Source of the DNA: Ruminococcus sp.
GTDB lineage: Bacteria > Bacillota > Clostridia > Oscillospirales > Acutalibacteraceae
Direction: 5' to 3'
Length of the DNA stretch: 64,000 nucleotides
NCBI GenBank assembly: GCA_004555265.1
Contig: SFIQ01000008.1
Location: 107,758 to 171,757 of the forward strand
In this document: in pieces, positions 1 through 8,897 of the stretch
Layout: the number at the start of each line of letters is the position of its first letter
Numbering within the stretch: position 1 is the stretch's first letter
The notes under the pieces: model-generated
What the model saw: the letters and a program-made list of their open reading frames with translations, nothing else
Databases searched by the model: none
Told to the model about the DNA's origin: nothing
Position numbers and translations under genes: made by a program

Positions 1-867
1 GGCGCAAGCGACGCGGAAAAGAAAATCAGCGCACAGGGATTCAGCCGTTGGGCGATGCTTTGCGCGGCATTGCTTGTGGTCTTTGCCGTGGTTTGCGCGA
101 GCGTCACCAAAGAACGCCATGTGGTGTATAACAATGACAAATTCAGCTTTAAAAAGCTGTTCTCCGTGCTCAAAAACAACGACCAACTCATCGTATTTAT
201 GGTGTTTGCCATGATTTCCAACGCGGGCTGGTATTTAACCAGCGGCGTGGGTGCATATTACTTTGAAAATGTGGAGGGCGACATCACCAAGCAAAGTATG
301 TTTGCGACCTTCGGCGCGGTCGGTTCGTTTTTAGGGTTGTTTGTGATTCCGATTATGCAGAAAAAATTCACCCGCCGCACAATTTATCAATCCTGCTTGA
401 TTATGGTGATTGTCGGCTATGCGTTGATGATTGTGTGCGGGCCGGTGCTCCACCAAATGCTGCTTTTGAATATTGCGTATATTATCGCGTCGGTCGGCAT
501 TGCGTCGATGTTCGTCAACCAAACGGTTATGCTCGCCGACATTGTGGACTACGGCGAATACAAAACCGGTAAGCGGCAGGAAAGCACAACCTTCTCGATG
601 AAGGGCTTTTTGCAGAAAATGGCGTACACCGTGCAGACGATTATTCTGTTCACGGGACTGGGGCTTTCGGGCTATGACGGCGCGGCAGAGGTGCAAACCG
701 ACCTTTCCAAAACCACCATCAGCGTGATGACCTTTGTCATTCCGCCGATTTTGGTGTTTATCTCCTTCTTGGTATTCTCCAAGAAGTACAAACTGTACGG
801 CGAACTGTCCGAAAAAGTCCACGCTTTCGTTGCGGCGCGCGAGGAAAAGATGGGGGAGGACGCGTAA
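1..867 (+). CDS. GPH-family sugar:cation symporter, C-terminal part
   Basis: The reading frame is open from base 1, so the N-terminus lies outside the window. The visible 288 residues are mostly hydrophobic helices of a major-facilitator-type permease. The segment ADIVDYGEYKTGKRQES is the cytoplasmic signature of the glycoside-pentoside-hexuronide symporters (MelB/XylP group), which take up sugars with Na+ or H+. The last residues are a charged cytoplasmic tail. The stop codon directly precedes the ATG of the next gene, so the two are probably co-transcribed. The substrate cannot be read from the sequence; the broken arabinofuranosidases nearby make a pentoside plausible but unproven. Confidence 0.85.
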   Translation, partial: GASDAEKKISAQGFSRWAMLCAALLVVFAVVCASVTKERHVVYNNDKFSFKKLFSVLKNNDQLIVFMVFAMISNAGWYLTSGVGAYYFENVEGDITKQSMFATFGAVGSFLGLFVIPIMQKKFTRRTIYQSCLIMVIVGYALMIVCGPVLHQMLLLNIAYIIASVGIASMFVNQTVMLADIVDYGEYKTGKRQESTTFSMKGFLQKMAYTVQTIILFTGLGLSGYDGAAEVQTDLSKTTISVMTFVIPPILVFISFLVFSKKYKLYGELSEKVHAFVAAREEKMGEDA

Positions 868-1593
868 ATGCGGATTCTGATTATTCGGCACGGCGATCCG
901 GATTACGCAAAGGACTCCTTAACCGAAAAGGGTTGGCGTGAGGCGGAATATCTTGCCGACAAGTTGGAAAAAGAAAAATTAGACGCGATTTATCAATCCC
1001 CCTTAGGGCGCGCGCAGGACACGGCATCGGTCACCTTAAAGCGCACGGGGCAAAGCGCCAAAACGCTCGGCTGGTTGCGGGAATTCCAAGCGCCTGTGAA
1101 AGACCCTGTCACCAAAAAAATACGCGGTCCGTGGGATTTACTCCCTTCGTACTTTACGACGATTGATAATTTTTACAGTTTCGAGAATTGGACAGACACA
1201 AAGCTTATGCGTTCGGGGCTTGTGAAGCACGAATATAACCGTGTGGGCAAGGGCTTAGATAAAGTCTTAAAGGCGCACGGGTATGAACGACACGGCAGAT
1301 ATTACAAAGCCGTGCGCCCAAACCGCGACACGGTTGCGTTCTTTTGCCATTTCGGGGTGGAGTGCGTCATGCTGTCGCATTTGCTCGGCATTTCACCCGT
1401 GCTGCTGTGGCAGGGCTTTTGCGCCGCGCCGACCTCGGTGACAACGCTGTATACCGAGGAGCGCGAAGAAGGCATTGCGGTGTTCCGTTGTGCTTCGTTC
1501 GGCGATATTTCGCATTTATATGCCAAAAATGAGCCGCCCGCATTCGCGGCGCGCTTCTGTGAAACCTTTGACTGCGAAGAAGAACGCCACTAA
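868..1593 (+). CDS. Histidine phosphatase family protein
   Basis: A 241-residue protein of the phosphoglycerate-mutase-like branch 1. The catalytic RHG motif is at residues 7-9 (His8 would be the phosphorylated residue), with a Leu-Thr-Glu-Lys-Gly stretch and SPLGRAQDTA after it, as in the family. The second catalytic His lies in CHFGVECVM in the C-terminal half. There is no signal peptide, so it is cytoplasmic. It starts at the base after the upstream stop codon, suggesting translational coupling to the sugar symporter. The family covers phosphosugar, nucleotide and cofactor phosphatases; the substrate is not identifiable here. Confidence 0.85.
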   Translation: MRILIIRHGDPDYAKDSLTEKGWREAEYLADKLEKEKLDAIYQSPLGRAQDTASVTLKRTGQSAKTLGWLREFQAPVKDPVTKKIRGPWDLLPSYFTTIDNFYSFENWTDTKLMRSGLVKHEYNRVGKGLDKVLKAHGYERHGRYYKAVRPNRDTVAFFCHFGVECVMLSHLLGISPVLLWQGFCAAPTSVTTLYTEEREEGIAVFRCASFGDISHLYAKNEPPAFAARFCETFDCEEERH

Positions 1594-1610
1594 ACTATAT
1601 AGCAAAAAAA

Positions 1611-1650
1611 TCCCCGCAGACGGTTGTTGCCGTTTGCGGGGATTGTTTTT
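1611..1650. terminator. Bidirectional rho-independent terminator
   Basis: A 13-bp stem (1611-1623 with 1630-1642, one G-T pair) with a 6-base loop. It has an A-run before it and a T-rich run after it, so it can end both the plus-strand phosphatase transcript and the minus-strand ABC transporter transcript. Confidence 0.85.
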
Positions 1651-1663
1651 GCGTTTGTATGGT

Positions 1664-2461
1664 TTATGCGCGCAGGGTGGCGCTTAAAAATTCACGCAGA
1701 CGCGCATTTTTGGGATTGTCAAACACCTCGGCGGGTGTGCCGCGCTCGGCAATTACGCCGTCATGCATAAAGACAACCTCGTTGGAAACTTCACGCGCAA
1801 AGCCCATTTCGTGGGTTACAATCAGCATGGTGCGCCCCTCGTTCGCCAATTTGCGAATGACGCTCAGCACCTCGCCCGTAATTTCGGGGTCAAGCGCCGA
1901 GGTCGGCTCATCAAAACAAAGAATTTTCGGCGAAAGCATGAGTGCGCGCGCAATCGCCACGCGCTGTTGTTGCCCGCCCGACAGTTCGCACGGGTAACTG
2001 TCTAATTTGTCGGACAGCCCAACGCTTGCAATAATCTCCTTTGCCGCACCGTCAATTTTGGCGATTTCCGCCTTTGTGTCGGCACGGGAGAGCTTCTTTG
2101 CCTTACATTCCTCTTTGACCAATAATTCTTTCGCAAGGGTGACATTTTTAAGCACCGTATACTGCGGGAACAGGTTAAAGGATTGGAATACAAGCCCTGT
2201 GCAAAGCTGATTTTCGCGTTTTTCGGCTTTGGAAAGTTTTTCTTTGCGCGCGGCGTCAAAGGTCACGCGCCCGTCCACGGTGATTTTGCCGCTGTCGGCG
2301 GTTTCCAAACCCGTAATACAGCGTAAAAATGTGGTTTTGCCACTGCCTGAGGAGCCGATAACCGAAACGACCTGCCCCTCATCTTGGGTGAAATCAATGC
2401 CTTTCAGCACTTGCGCATTGTCAAATTGTTTGCAAAGATTTTGTACTTCCAAAATGTGCAT
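1664..2461 (-). CDS. Polar amino acid ABC transporter ATP-binding protein
   Basis: A 265-residue ATPase of the GlnQ/HisP type. It has the Walker A motif GSSGSGKTT near residue 36, Q-loop VFQSFNLFPQYTVLKNV, ABC signature LSGGQQQR, Walker B ILCFDEPTSALD and the H-loop TH. FNLFPQYTVLKN is typical of polar-amino-acid importers. An insertion of about 25 charged residues between the Q-loop and the signature makes it slightly longer than the usual 240-250. It is the third gene of a minus-strand operon (binding protein, permease, ATPase), starting 6 bases after the permease stop. Confidence 0.93.
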   Translation of the reverse strand: MHILEVQNLCKQFDNAQVLKGIDFTQDEGQVVSVIGSSGSGKTTFLRCITGLETADSGKITVDGRVTFDAARKEKLSKAEKRENQLCTGLVFQSFNLFPQYTVLKNVTLAKELLVKEECKAKKLSRADTKAEIAKIDGAAKEIIASVGLSDKLDSYPCELSGGQQQRVAIARALMLSPKILCFDEPTSALDPEITGEVLSVIRKLANEGRTMLIVTHEMGFAREVSNEVVFMHDGVIAERGTPAEVFDNPKNARLREFLSATLRA

Positions 2462-2467
2462 ACCGTC

Positions 2468-3112
2468 TCACCCCTTGTAATAATCGAGTTTTTTCTCGAT
2501 GAAATTGAACAACAGCGACAACAGCCCGTTGAATACCAAGAAAAAGACGCCCGTATAAAACAGCGGCCAAATATACCCTTTGCCGGCATACCGTTCCGCC
2601 GCCATAATCAGTTCGGCAATGGCGATCACGCGCGCTAACGAAGTATCTTTTACGAGGGTGATGATTTCATTGCTCATCGGCGGCACAATGCGTTTAATCA
2701 CCTGCAACAGCACGACCTTAAAGAATACCTGCGTTTTGGTCATACCGAGGACTTGTCCCGCTTCATACTGCCCTCTCGGAATGCTCTCAATGCCGCCGCG
2801 GAATATTTCGGAAAAATAGGCGGCGTAATTGATAATAAAAGCCACAATCGCCGCGGTCATACGCGACTGCATCGGCACACCGAACACAAGCCCCGGCACA
2901 TACAGCACGACAAACAGTTGCAGCATCAGCGGCGTGCCGCGAATTACCCAAATAAAGGTTTTTGCAAGCCATTTGACCGGTTTAAAGCGCGACATAGAGC
3001 CGAATGTAATCATCAGCCCCAGCGGGATTGCACCGAGCAATGTTACGAAAAACAGAAATAGATTTTCGTAAAATCCGTTGAATAAATCGATTGTCACCTG
3101 TGAAAAGGTCAT
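2468..3112 (-). CDS. Polar amino acid ABC transporter permease
   Basis: A 214-residue integral membrane protein of the HisMQ family. It has several transmembrane helices and the ATPase-contact loop with EIFRGGIESIPRGQYEAGQ, the conserved EAA motif of amino-acid importers. I use the ATG at 3112. An upstream TTG at 3148 is in frame but sits in the loop of a strong hairpin and has no ribosome binding site, whereas GGGGTG lies six bases before the ATG. A single permease gene suggests a homodimer. It probably works with the permuted binding protein just upstream. Confidence 0.92.
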   Translation of the reverse strand: MTFSQVTIDLFNGFYENLFLFFVTLLGAIPLGLMITFGSMSRFKPVKWLAKTFIWVIRGTPLMLQLFVVLYVPGLVFGVPMQSRMTAAIVAFIINYAAYFSEIFRGGIESIPRGQYEAGQVLGMTKTQVFFKVVLLQVIKRIVPPMSNEIITLVKDTSLARVIAIAELIMAAERYAGKGYIWPLFYTGVFFLVFNGLLSLLFNFIEKKLDYYKG

Positions 3113-3137
3113 TTTTGCACCCCAAACCGCAAACAAG

Positions 3138-3170
3138 GACACACCCAAAAAGGGTGTGTCTTTGCGTTTT
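3138..3170. other. Intercistronic stem-loop between binding protein and permease genes
   Basis: A perfect 9-bp stem (3138-3146 with 3152-3160) and 5-base loop, in the gap between the binding-protein stop and the permease start. In the minus direction no clear T-run follows, so it is more likely an mRNA-stabilising or partially attenuating hairpin than a full terminator. Such hairpins are known after binding-protein genes, where they keep that protein in excess over the membrane components. Confidence 0.6.
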
Positions 3171-3194
3171 TACTGTGTTACTTTTCGTTAGAAA

Positions 3195-4019
3195 TCAATA
3201 TTTGTCAACATTTTCGGTTTTGACAACAAGCACCTGTTTGTTGTTCATATAGGGCTTGGAGATTTCCATGGTTTCCTGTCTTTCAGGCGTAATGGTCAGC
3301 CCGTTCCAAATGCAGTCAATGTTTTTCGCATTCAGTTCCATTTCCTTAGAGTTCCAGCTGATTTCCTGGAATACGGGCGTTACACCGATAATCTCACAAA
3401 CCGCTTTTGCAAATTCCGTTTCAAAACCGGTCAATTCATTGTTTTCATCGATATAGTTCATCGGCTCAAAATAGGTAATTCCGATCACCAATGTGCCTTT
3501 TGCTTTAATGTATTCCCAATCGGCAGTATCCAAGGTATCCTCTGCGGGAATTTGCGCCAAGGTGGTTTCAATTTGTTCGCTCAATTTATATTTTGCTGCG
3601 ATTTCCTCCAGCTTGCCGTTTTGAATAAGCTCGTTGATTGCCGCATTGACCACAGCAACCGTTTTGGTGCTGCCCTTACGGAACGCAATGCCGTACTGCT
3701 CATCGGCGAAAGCGTATTTTTCAACAACAGAAAGGTTGGCATAGTCCGTGCCCTCGCCAATCATACCGATGGAACAAACATAGTCCACCACACAGCCGTC
3801 CGCTGTGCCCGAGGAAACCTCCATCAGTGCTTTAGACTGCGTATCTACCGCGGTGTAATTGGCGGATTTAAAGAAGTCGTCCGATAAAATGACTTCTTCA
3901 CCGGCAGACTCTTTTTCCGCAACCACATTCAGCGCGGTTTCGGTTTTGCCGCACGCGGCAAAGCAACCGACAAGCATCACGACTGCCAAAACGAGGCAGA
4001 GCAGTTTTTTCATTTTCAT
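3195..4019 (-). CDS. Circularly permuted family-3 amino acid binding lipoprotein
   Basis: A 274-residue extracytoplasmic solute-binding protein with a lipoprotein signal peptide (residues 1-23; LVGC at 16-19 and AAC at 21-23 are both possible lipobox cysteines). Residues about 31-150 match what is normally the second half of a family-3 binding protein: SAGEEVI, ADGCVVDYV with the ligand-type Asp79, EQYGIAFRKGST and LIQNGKLEEIAAKY. Residues about 168-274 match the usual first half: ADWEYIKAKGTLVIGIT, FEPMNY, GFETEFAKAV and LTITPERQ with the carboxylate-binding Arg247, then SKPYMNN. A linker at 151-167 joins the old C-terminus to the old N-terminus. The gene is intact, starts with GGAGGA-ATTGAA-ATG, and sits in a normal importer operon, so it is probably functional. 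Confidence 0.88.
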   Translation of the reverse strand: MKMKKLLCLVLAVVMLVGCFAACGKTETALNVVAEKESAGEEVILSDDFFKSANYTAVDTQSKALMEVSSGTADGCVVDYVCSIGMIGEGTDYANLSVVEKYAFADEQYGIAFRKGSTKTVAVVNAAINELIQNGKLEEIAAKYKLSEQIETTLAQIPAEDTLDTADWEYIKAKGTLVIGITYFEPMNYIDENNELTGFETEFAKAVCEIIGVTPVFQEISWNSKEMELNAKNIDCIWNGLTITPERQETMEISKPYMNNKQVLVVKTENVDKY

Positions 4020-4050
4020 TTCAATTCCTCCGATTTATCATAGTAAAGTG

Positions 4051-4062
4051 ATAACGCGTTAT
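4051..4062. promoter_or_regulatory. 12-bp palindrome at the transporter transcription start
   Basis: The perfect palindrome ATAACGCGTTAT lies immediately downstream of the -10 box of the minus-strand transporter promoter, where a bound repressor would block initiation. The cognate regulator is not identifiable. Confidence 0.45.
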
Positions 4063-4063
4063 T

Positions 4064-4092
4064 ATCATACCGCACAAAGCCGATTTTGTCAA
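4064..4092 (-). promoter_or_regulatory. Promoter of the amino acid ABC transporter operon
   Basis: TTGACA (4087-4092), 17-base spacer, TATGAT (4064-4069) on the minus strand. The -35 box overlaps the stop codon of the deacetylase gene. The start codon at 4019 follows about 40 bases later. Confidence 0.75.
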
Positions 4093-4856
4093 CTGTTGAT
4101 TTGCAGTACGCCGTCGGGATTGTCGCGGTATGCCAACAGCTCGCTGACCGTCACCAACTGAAAGCCGCGCTCGCACAGCGCGGGAATTAACGCCTCTGCC
4201 GCGTCGGCGGTTGGGGTAAACAAATCGTGCATTAAAATGATGTCGCCGTCCTCGGCGTGTTCCAGCACGCGCTGTACGGTAATGTCTTTGTTTTGGTGGC
4301 TCCAATCCATGGTGTCCACCGTCCACAGCACCGCAGGCGTTTGCAGTACGGTGTATAAGGTATCGTCATATGCGCCGCCGGGCGGACGCAAAACGGTGGT
4401 ATGCTGGTTTGTCACTTCAAAAATCTTTTCGTCGGTTTTGGTGAGTTGCTCTTGAATTTGCGCCGCGGAAAGTCCTTTGAGCGACACATGGTCATAGGTG
4501 TGATTGCCCAATTCACAGCCCGACGCGGCGATGCGCCGCACGGTTTCCTCCCGCCCGTCAATGCGACTGCCGACAATGAAAAAGGTTGCCCTGCCCCCAA
4601 CTGCCTCCAAGGCGTCTAAAATCCGCAGGGTCACAGGGCCGTACGGCCCGTCGTCAAAGGTCAGCGCCAGCATCGGCTTTGACGGGTCAATCTGCCGTAC
4701 GGGTGCGTTGACCGCCGTTTGCGTATCGCTTTTTGTGCGCGGCAGATTTTCGTCCGCGTCCATGCCGAACAGGCTGTAACACAAAAAAATGAGCCCCAAC
4801 ACAATCAAAAGCACGCCAAGCGTTGCCGTCAGCAGTTTTTTCAAGCGTATAACCAT
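4089..4856 (-). CDS. Membrane-anchored polysaccharide deacetylase (NodB domain)
   Basis: A 255-residue protein with one N-terminal transmembrane helix (about 8-30) and an extracytoplasmic carbohydrate esterase family 4 domain. Visible motifs are LALTFDDGP (catalytic Asp and metal Asp), ELGNHTYDH (metal His pair), LRPPGGAYDD, DTMDWSH and IILMHD, i.e. motifs 1-5 of the family. Such enzymes de-N-acetylate peptidoglycan or other GlcNAc polymers, often giving lysozyme resistance; the PdaA/PdaB sporulation types are close relatives. It lies downstream of the symporter gene on the same strand, separated from it by a terminator, and appears to be its own unit. Confidence 0.9.
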   Translation of the reverse strand: MVIRLKKLLTATLGVLLIVLGLIFLCYSLFGMDADENLPRTKSDTQTAVNAPVRQIDPSKPMLALTFDDGPYGPVTLRILDALEAVGGRATFFIVGSRIDGREETVRRIAASGCELGNHTYDHVSLKGLSAAQIQEQLTKTDEKIFEVTNQHTTVLRPPGGAYDDTLYTVLQTPAVLWTVDTMDWSHQNKDITVQRVLEHAEDGDIILMHDLFTPTADAAEALIPALCERGFQLVTVSELLAYRDNPDGVLQINS

Positions 4857-4912
4857 ACCGCACCGCCTCTGTTTGTAAACTGCTATATTATATTGCGTAT
4901 TTCCCGCGAAAA

Positions 4913-4957
4913 GACCGCAGGGACAGCCTTTCGGCGCACACCTGCGGCCTTTTTTTA
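4913..4957. terminator. Rho-independent terminator
   Basis: A 9-bp stem (4913-4921 with 4941-4949, one mismatch) with a short internal hairpin. It has a T7 run on the plus side and CTTTTC on the minus side. It ends the minus-strand symporter transcript. Confidence 0.65.
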
Positions 4958-4962
4958 CAAAC

Positions 4963-6405
4963 TTATTTGCGATAGATGATTTTGAATTTTTCGTTTTGGT
5001 GCACGGATAAAATCGGTTCGATGTTTTGGTGTTGAAACACGCGCTTTCGGTAATTTGCGGTGATACGGAACACCAACGGCGACAACAGCAATACGCCGAC
5101 GAGGTTCGGCAAAGCCATTAGCCCGTTGAAGGTATCCGCCAAATCCCAAACCAACTGCACGCCGGAAACCGAGCCGATAAAGGATACCAATAAAAACAGG
5201 ACTTTATACACCTGCATACAGTTTCTGCCGCCGAGATATTCCGACACGCGACAACCGTACACCGACCAGCCAAGCAGCGTGGAAAAGGCGAACAAAACAA
5301 TGCCGACGGACACCACATAACTGCCTGCGCGCCCGAAAACGGCTTCAAACGCATACATGGTAATGGCGACGCCCTCTAACCCCTCGACAGTATGTGCGCC
5401 GGTGGTTAAAATCGCCAATGCAGTCAAGGTGCAAATGACAATCGTGTCAAAGAACACTTCAAAAATGCCCCACAGCCCTTGTTCAACAGGCTCTTTGACA
5501 TCCGCGGAAGAATGCACAAGCACAGACGAGCCCAAGCCCGCTTCGTTGGAGAAAATCCCGCGGGCAAAGCCGTACCGCATGGCCCTTGCAATGCCATAGC
5601 CCATCACACCGCCGCCGACGGATTTCAGTTGAAAGGCACTCCTGAAAATTTCGCCGAATGCCGGCAAAATATTGCGGAAATTTGCCACGATAACCACCAA
5701 TGCACCGACAATATACAATAGCGCCATCAGCGGCACGAATTTTTCGGTTACGGTCACAATGCGTTTGAGCCCGCCGAACACAATAAAGCCTGCCAGCAGG
5801 CAAATGACGATACCCGTCACATAGTTTGGGATATGAAAGGCGCCCTCCATCGCGGTGGCAATACCGTTGACTTGCGCCACAGAGCCGATGCCGAAGGAGG
5901 CGAGCAGACAAAACACCGCGAACAGCACCGCCAGCCATTTTTGATGCAATCCCTTTTCAATATAATACATCGGGCCGCCGACCCATTCGCCCTTTTCGTT
6001 TTTATGGCGAAAATAAATACCGAGTACAATTTCGGCGTATTTGGTCATCATACCGAAAAAGGCAGAAACCCACATCCAAAAAATCGCGCCTGCGCCGCCG
6101 GCGGCAATCGCGGTGGCTACGCCGACAATGTTGCCCGTGCCGACGGTTGCCGCCAAGGCCGTTGCCAACGCCTGAAACGGCGAAATGGCGTCCTTGTCTT
6201 TGGTTTTTTCGGCGTTTTTCCCTTTGCGGAACATCGAAAAAATCGTGTTTTTTAAGACATAGCCGAACTTGGTGACCTGAAAAAAGCGTGTGCCGACGGT
6301 CAAATACAGCCCGGCCGCCAACAGCAATAGCAACATCGGAATGCCCCACACGATGGAATTGACTTTGGTATTGACATTTTCAATGGCTTGAAAAACTGCG
6401 TCCAT
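4963..6405 (-). CDS. Alanine/glycine:Na+ symporter (AGCS family)
   Basis: A 480-residue polytopic membrane protein of the alanine-or-glycine:cation symporter family. The signature GTGNIVGVATAIAAGG lies near residue 90, followed by WMWVSAFFGMMTKYAEIVLG, and the later loop FSNEAGLGSSVLVHSSADV is typical of the family. It imports small amino acids with Na+. The length is normal for the family (440-540). The ATG is preceded by GGGAGG at good spacing. The gene is monocistronic between a promoter and a terminator. Confidence 0.95.
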   Translation of the reverse strand: MDAVFQAIENVNTKVNSIVWGIPMLLLLLAAGLYLTVGTRFFQVTKFGYVLKNTIFSMFRKGKNAEKTKDKDAISPFQALATALAATVGTGNIVGVATAIAAGGAGAIFWMWVSAFFGMMTKYAEIVLGIYFRHKNEKGEWVGGPMYYIEKGLHQKWLAVLFAVFCLLASFGIGSVAQVNGIATAMEGAFHIPNYVTGIVICLLAGFIVFGGLKRIVTVTEKFVPLMALLYIVGALVVIVANFRNILPAFGEIFRSAFQLKSVGGGVMGYGIARAMRYGFARGIFSNEAGLGSSVLVHSSADVKEPVEQGLWGIFEVFFDTIVICTLTALAILTTGAHTVEGLEGVAITMYAFEAVFGRAGSYVVSVGIVLFAFSTLLGWSVYGCRVSEYLGGRNCMQVYKVLFLLVSFIGSVSGVQLVWDLADTFNGLMALPNLVGVLLLSPLVFRITANYRKRVFQHQNIEPILSVHQNEKFKIIYRK

Positions 6406-6435
6406 AAACGCCTCCCGTTACAAAAAACTGCTTTT

Positions 6436-6463
6436 ATTGTATCACAAGTCGCCTGAAAAACAA
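6436..6463 (-). promoter_or_regulatory. Promoter of the AGCS symporter gene
   Basis: TTGTTT (6458-6463), 16-base spacer, TACAAT (6436-6441) on the minus strand, about 30 bases before the start codon. Confidence 0.55.
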
Positions 6464-6523
6464 GCAAAAAAAGACGGCGCGGAGAAAAATTTTTCAAAAT
6501 TTCACTTCCGCACCGTATTCGGA

Positions 6524-8739
6524 TTATTTCTGTTTCTTTCTGCGGCGAATATATACAACCGCGCAGGTGCCTGCCGCCAGCACCACAACTGCCGCGGGAA
6601 TGGCAGTCGCCAATGCGCGTTCCAGCGGGGAATAATATTTGGAAGTGCTCGGCATTTTCGGGAGTTTATAAAGCCCTTCGGCTTTGGCGTTATTGCCGTA
6701 AGCAATGCGCAGAATATTGACGGAATACCCCGCCGCCTCCACGGTCGGCGTGTCGGTCGTTTCCACTTTTTTTACCGTCGGGACAATCGTTGTTTTGCCG
6801 AGCTCATTACATGCCGCCAAACTACGGTCGGACAGCGTAAGCACATCGGCGTATTGCACCTGCCCAAAGCCGGCAAGGTCATAGGTAAAGGCTTTTTTCT
6901 CCCCCGTGGTATTTACAAGTTTGATATACAGCAATTCCTGTTCGGGGTCTACCGTCACCGACTGATACACACCGTCGTTTCCGTCGGGTAAATCGGTTTC
7001 CACATATTTTGTGCCGGTATTGTTCATAAACAGCATTTGGGTATAATAGCTCGGGGTCAATACCACATTGTACGCGTCAAACCAAATCAAATTGATATTC
7101 CATTGTTGGGCGTTGCTTTTGGCAAGCAACGGCGCATAAGACGCCATCACCACGACATCGCCGTTTTCTTCCAACCCCGTCATATAGGCGGCCTCGGAAA
7201 GCGCGGCTTTTAAATTGGATTTGGTTTGTAAGGTACCCACCCCCCTTGCGGTTGCCGCATATTCGCCCAAAAAGACCTTTGCCCCGTCACGGTCATAGCT
7301 GTCATAGCGGTCAATGTTTTCTAAATACCACCAATCGTCTTGATAGTAATGCTCATCGACAACGGTATCCGTATAGTCTTTTGAGAGGATCTCCCACGAA
7401 TCTTCAAACTGCTCGCCGGCGCTGACGGGACCTGCGGAAGTAATGATGGTGATTTCGGGATATTTTTCTTGCACTGCCGCTTTGAGTGCTTGCAAATTGC
7501 GAAAATACACTTCGCCCCAGTTTTCATTGCCGAGCCCGATATAGGCAAGCCCAAACGGCGCGGGATGCCCGTTTTCGGCGCGTTTCGCGCCCCATTCGGT
7601 TGTGACATCGCCGTTGGCATATTCAATTAAATCGAGAATATCCTGCACATAGTCATCCCATTCCGCTGTGCCCGGTCGCAGGGCGATGGTGTCTAAATAG
7701 TCCTCCCATTCTGCGGCGGTCATTTCGCCGGACTGATATTTTTGATAGGTATCGTCATACCCGCAGCGCGCCTGACAGACCAACCTAAATCCTCACAAAG
7801 TTGAAAATACTCATGATAGCCGACGGCATAACTGTTGTTATAGTCGATTTCATTGTTACGCCAAAGATTATAAAATTGTTTTCGGCTTTCCAACGGCCCG
7901 ACGGTATCTTTCCAATTAAACAAATTTTCGAGACTGTCTCCCTCCGCAACACAGCCGCCGGGGAAACGCAGAAATGCCGGGTGCAGTGCATACAGCGCGT
8001 CGAACAAATCCTGCCGCAGCGAAGTATATTTCCAAGTATCTGTATCGTAGCCGTAACTTTTTTGCGGATACAGGCAGACAAAGTCAAACGTCACATCGCC
8101 CGTGCCGAATTTCAGCACCAAAATCCCGCCGTCGGTTTTGGCGGCAGACAAATCCACGGTGTATTTTGCCCAAACATCGGTTTGCGCGTGAAATGTAACC
8201 GTATCGGACAGTTTTTCTCCCTGATTGTTTTCTAAAAAGGCCGTTACGGTGGTGTCGGTTTCTTTAAACCAAAGCGAGAGGGTATACATCTCTCCGGCTT
8301 GAATCCCCATACTGCCGGCGTTTTTGCTTTTGGGATTGATGTCGTAGGTTTTGTAACGGTAATACTCGCAAAAGCCGTAGTTCTTGACGGCACGGTCTTT
8401 GGCGTCGGGCATATAAATATACGCAGGATTGTTCTCGGAAATACCGTTGCCGACCTTGCGGATATATTGCCCGTCAATCGTCCAGCCGGAAAGCGCTTTT
8501 TCGTCGCCGTGCAAATATTCAAATGAGTTGTTGCGCACCAAATTGGCGTTTAAGCCCCCCTCTACGGCGAAATTGATGTCCTCTATGAATGCGCCGTACA
8601 AGGTGTCGCTGATGTCGTGCGAGATATTGTCGGCGTCAACGGTCACCGCTTGCACAGCGGGCTTTGCGGCAAAAACCGTTTGCGCCGTTCCAAGCAATAA
8701 AAGCAAGGTTAGGGCGAATGCAATTCCCTTTTTTAACAT
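6524..8739 (-). pseudogene. GH51 alpha-L-arabinofuranosidase, frameshifted
   Basis: Two overlapping frames together make one roughly 740-residue enzyme. The first (8739 to about 7784) has a signal peptide ending in VFAAKP, then SDTLYGAFIEDINFAVEGGL typical of family 51, a carbohydrate-binding-like insert, and the start of the catalytic barrel (FLRFPGGCVAEG). The second (about 7783 to 6524) holds both catalytic glutamates (GLGNENWG and FLGEYAA), the C-terminal beta domain, and a membrane anchor followed by RRRKK. The frames join sensibly if one T is restored at 7782-7783, giving EDLGLVCQARCGYDD. As it stands, translation ends before the catalytic residues. The damage could be real or a sequencing error. 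The intact protein would be a wall-facing, membrane-anchored arabinofuranosidase. Confidence 0.85.
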
Positions 8740-8853
8740 AAAAACTGCCCCCTAAAATATACTGCTTTAATAGTAACACGATTTTGCACCTTCTCGCAAG
8801 TGTTTTTTCGGTATTTTTTCATAAAAACCCGAAAACTGCGCGGCGTAAAACGG

Positions 8854-8882
8854 TTGAATTCGGTCAAAAATCATGGTACACT
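8854..8882 (+). promoter_or_regulatory. Predicted promoter of the FRG-domain gene
   Basis: TTGAAT (8854-8859), 17-base spacer, TACACT (8877-8882), with the start codon at 8898. The leader would be very short, which weakens the call. Confidence 0.4.
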
Positions 8883-8897
8883 TTGGGTGGTGATACT

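Noticed and set aside
3195..4019. Binding protein as a damaged or fused gene
   Set aside because: Both halves are in one frame without stops, the signal peptide and ribosome binding site are intact, and no second copy of either half is nearby. A permutation explains the order better than decay.
5483..5938. Long alternative-frame ORFs inside alaS, comEC, the AGCS symporter and other genes
   Set aside because: They are shadows of strongly conserved genes, have no ribosome binding sites, and their Arg/His/Cys-rich products have no recognisable domains.
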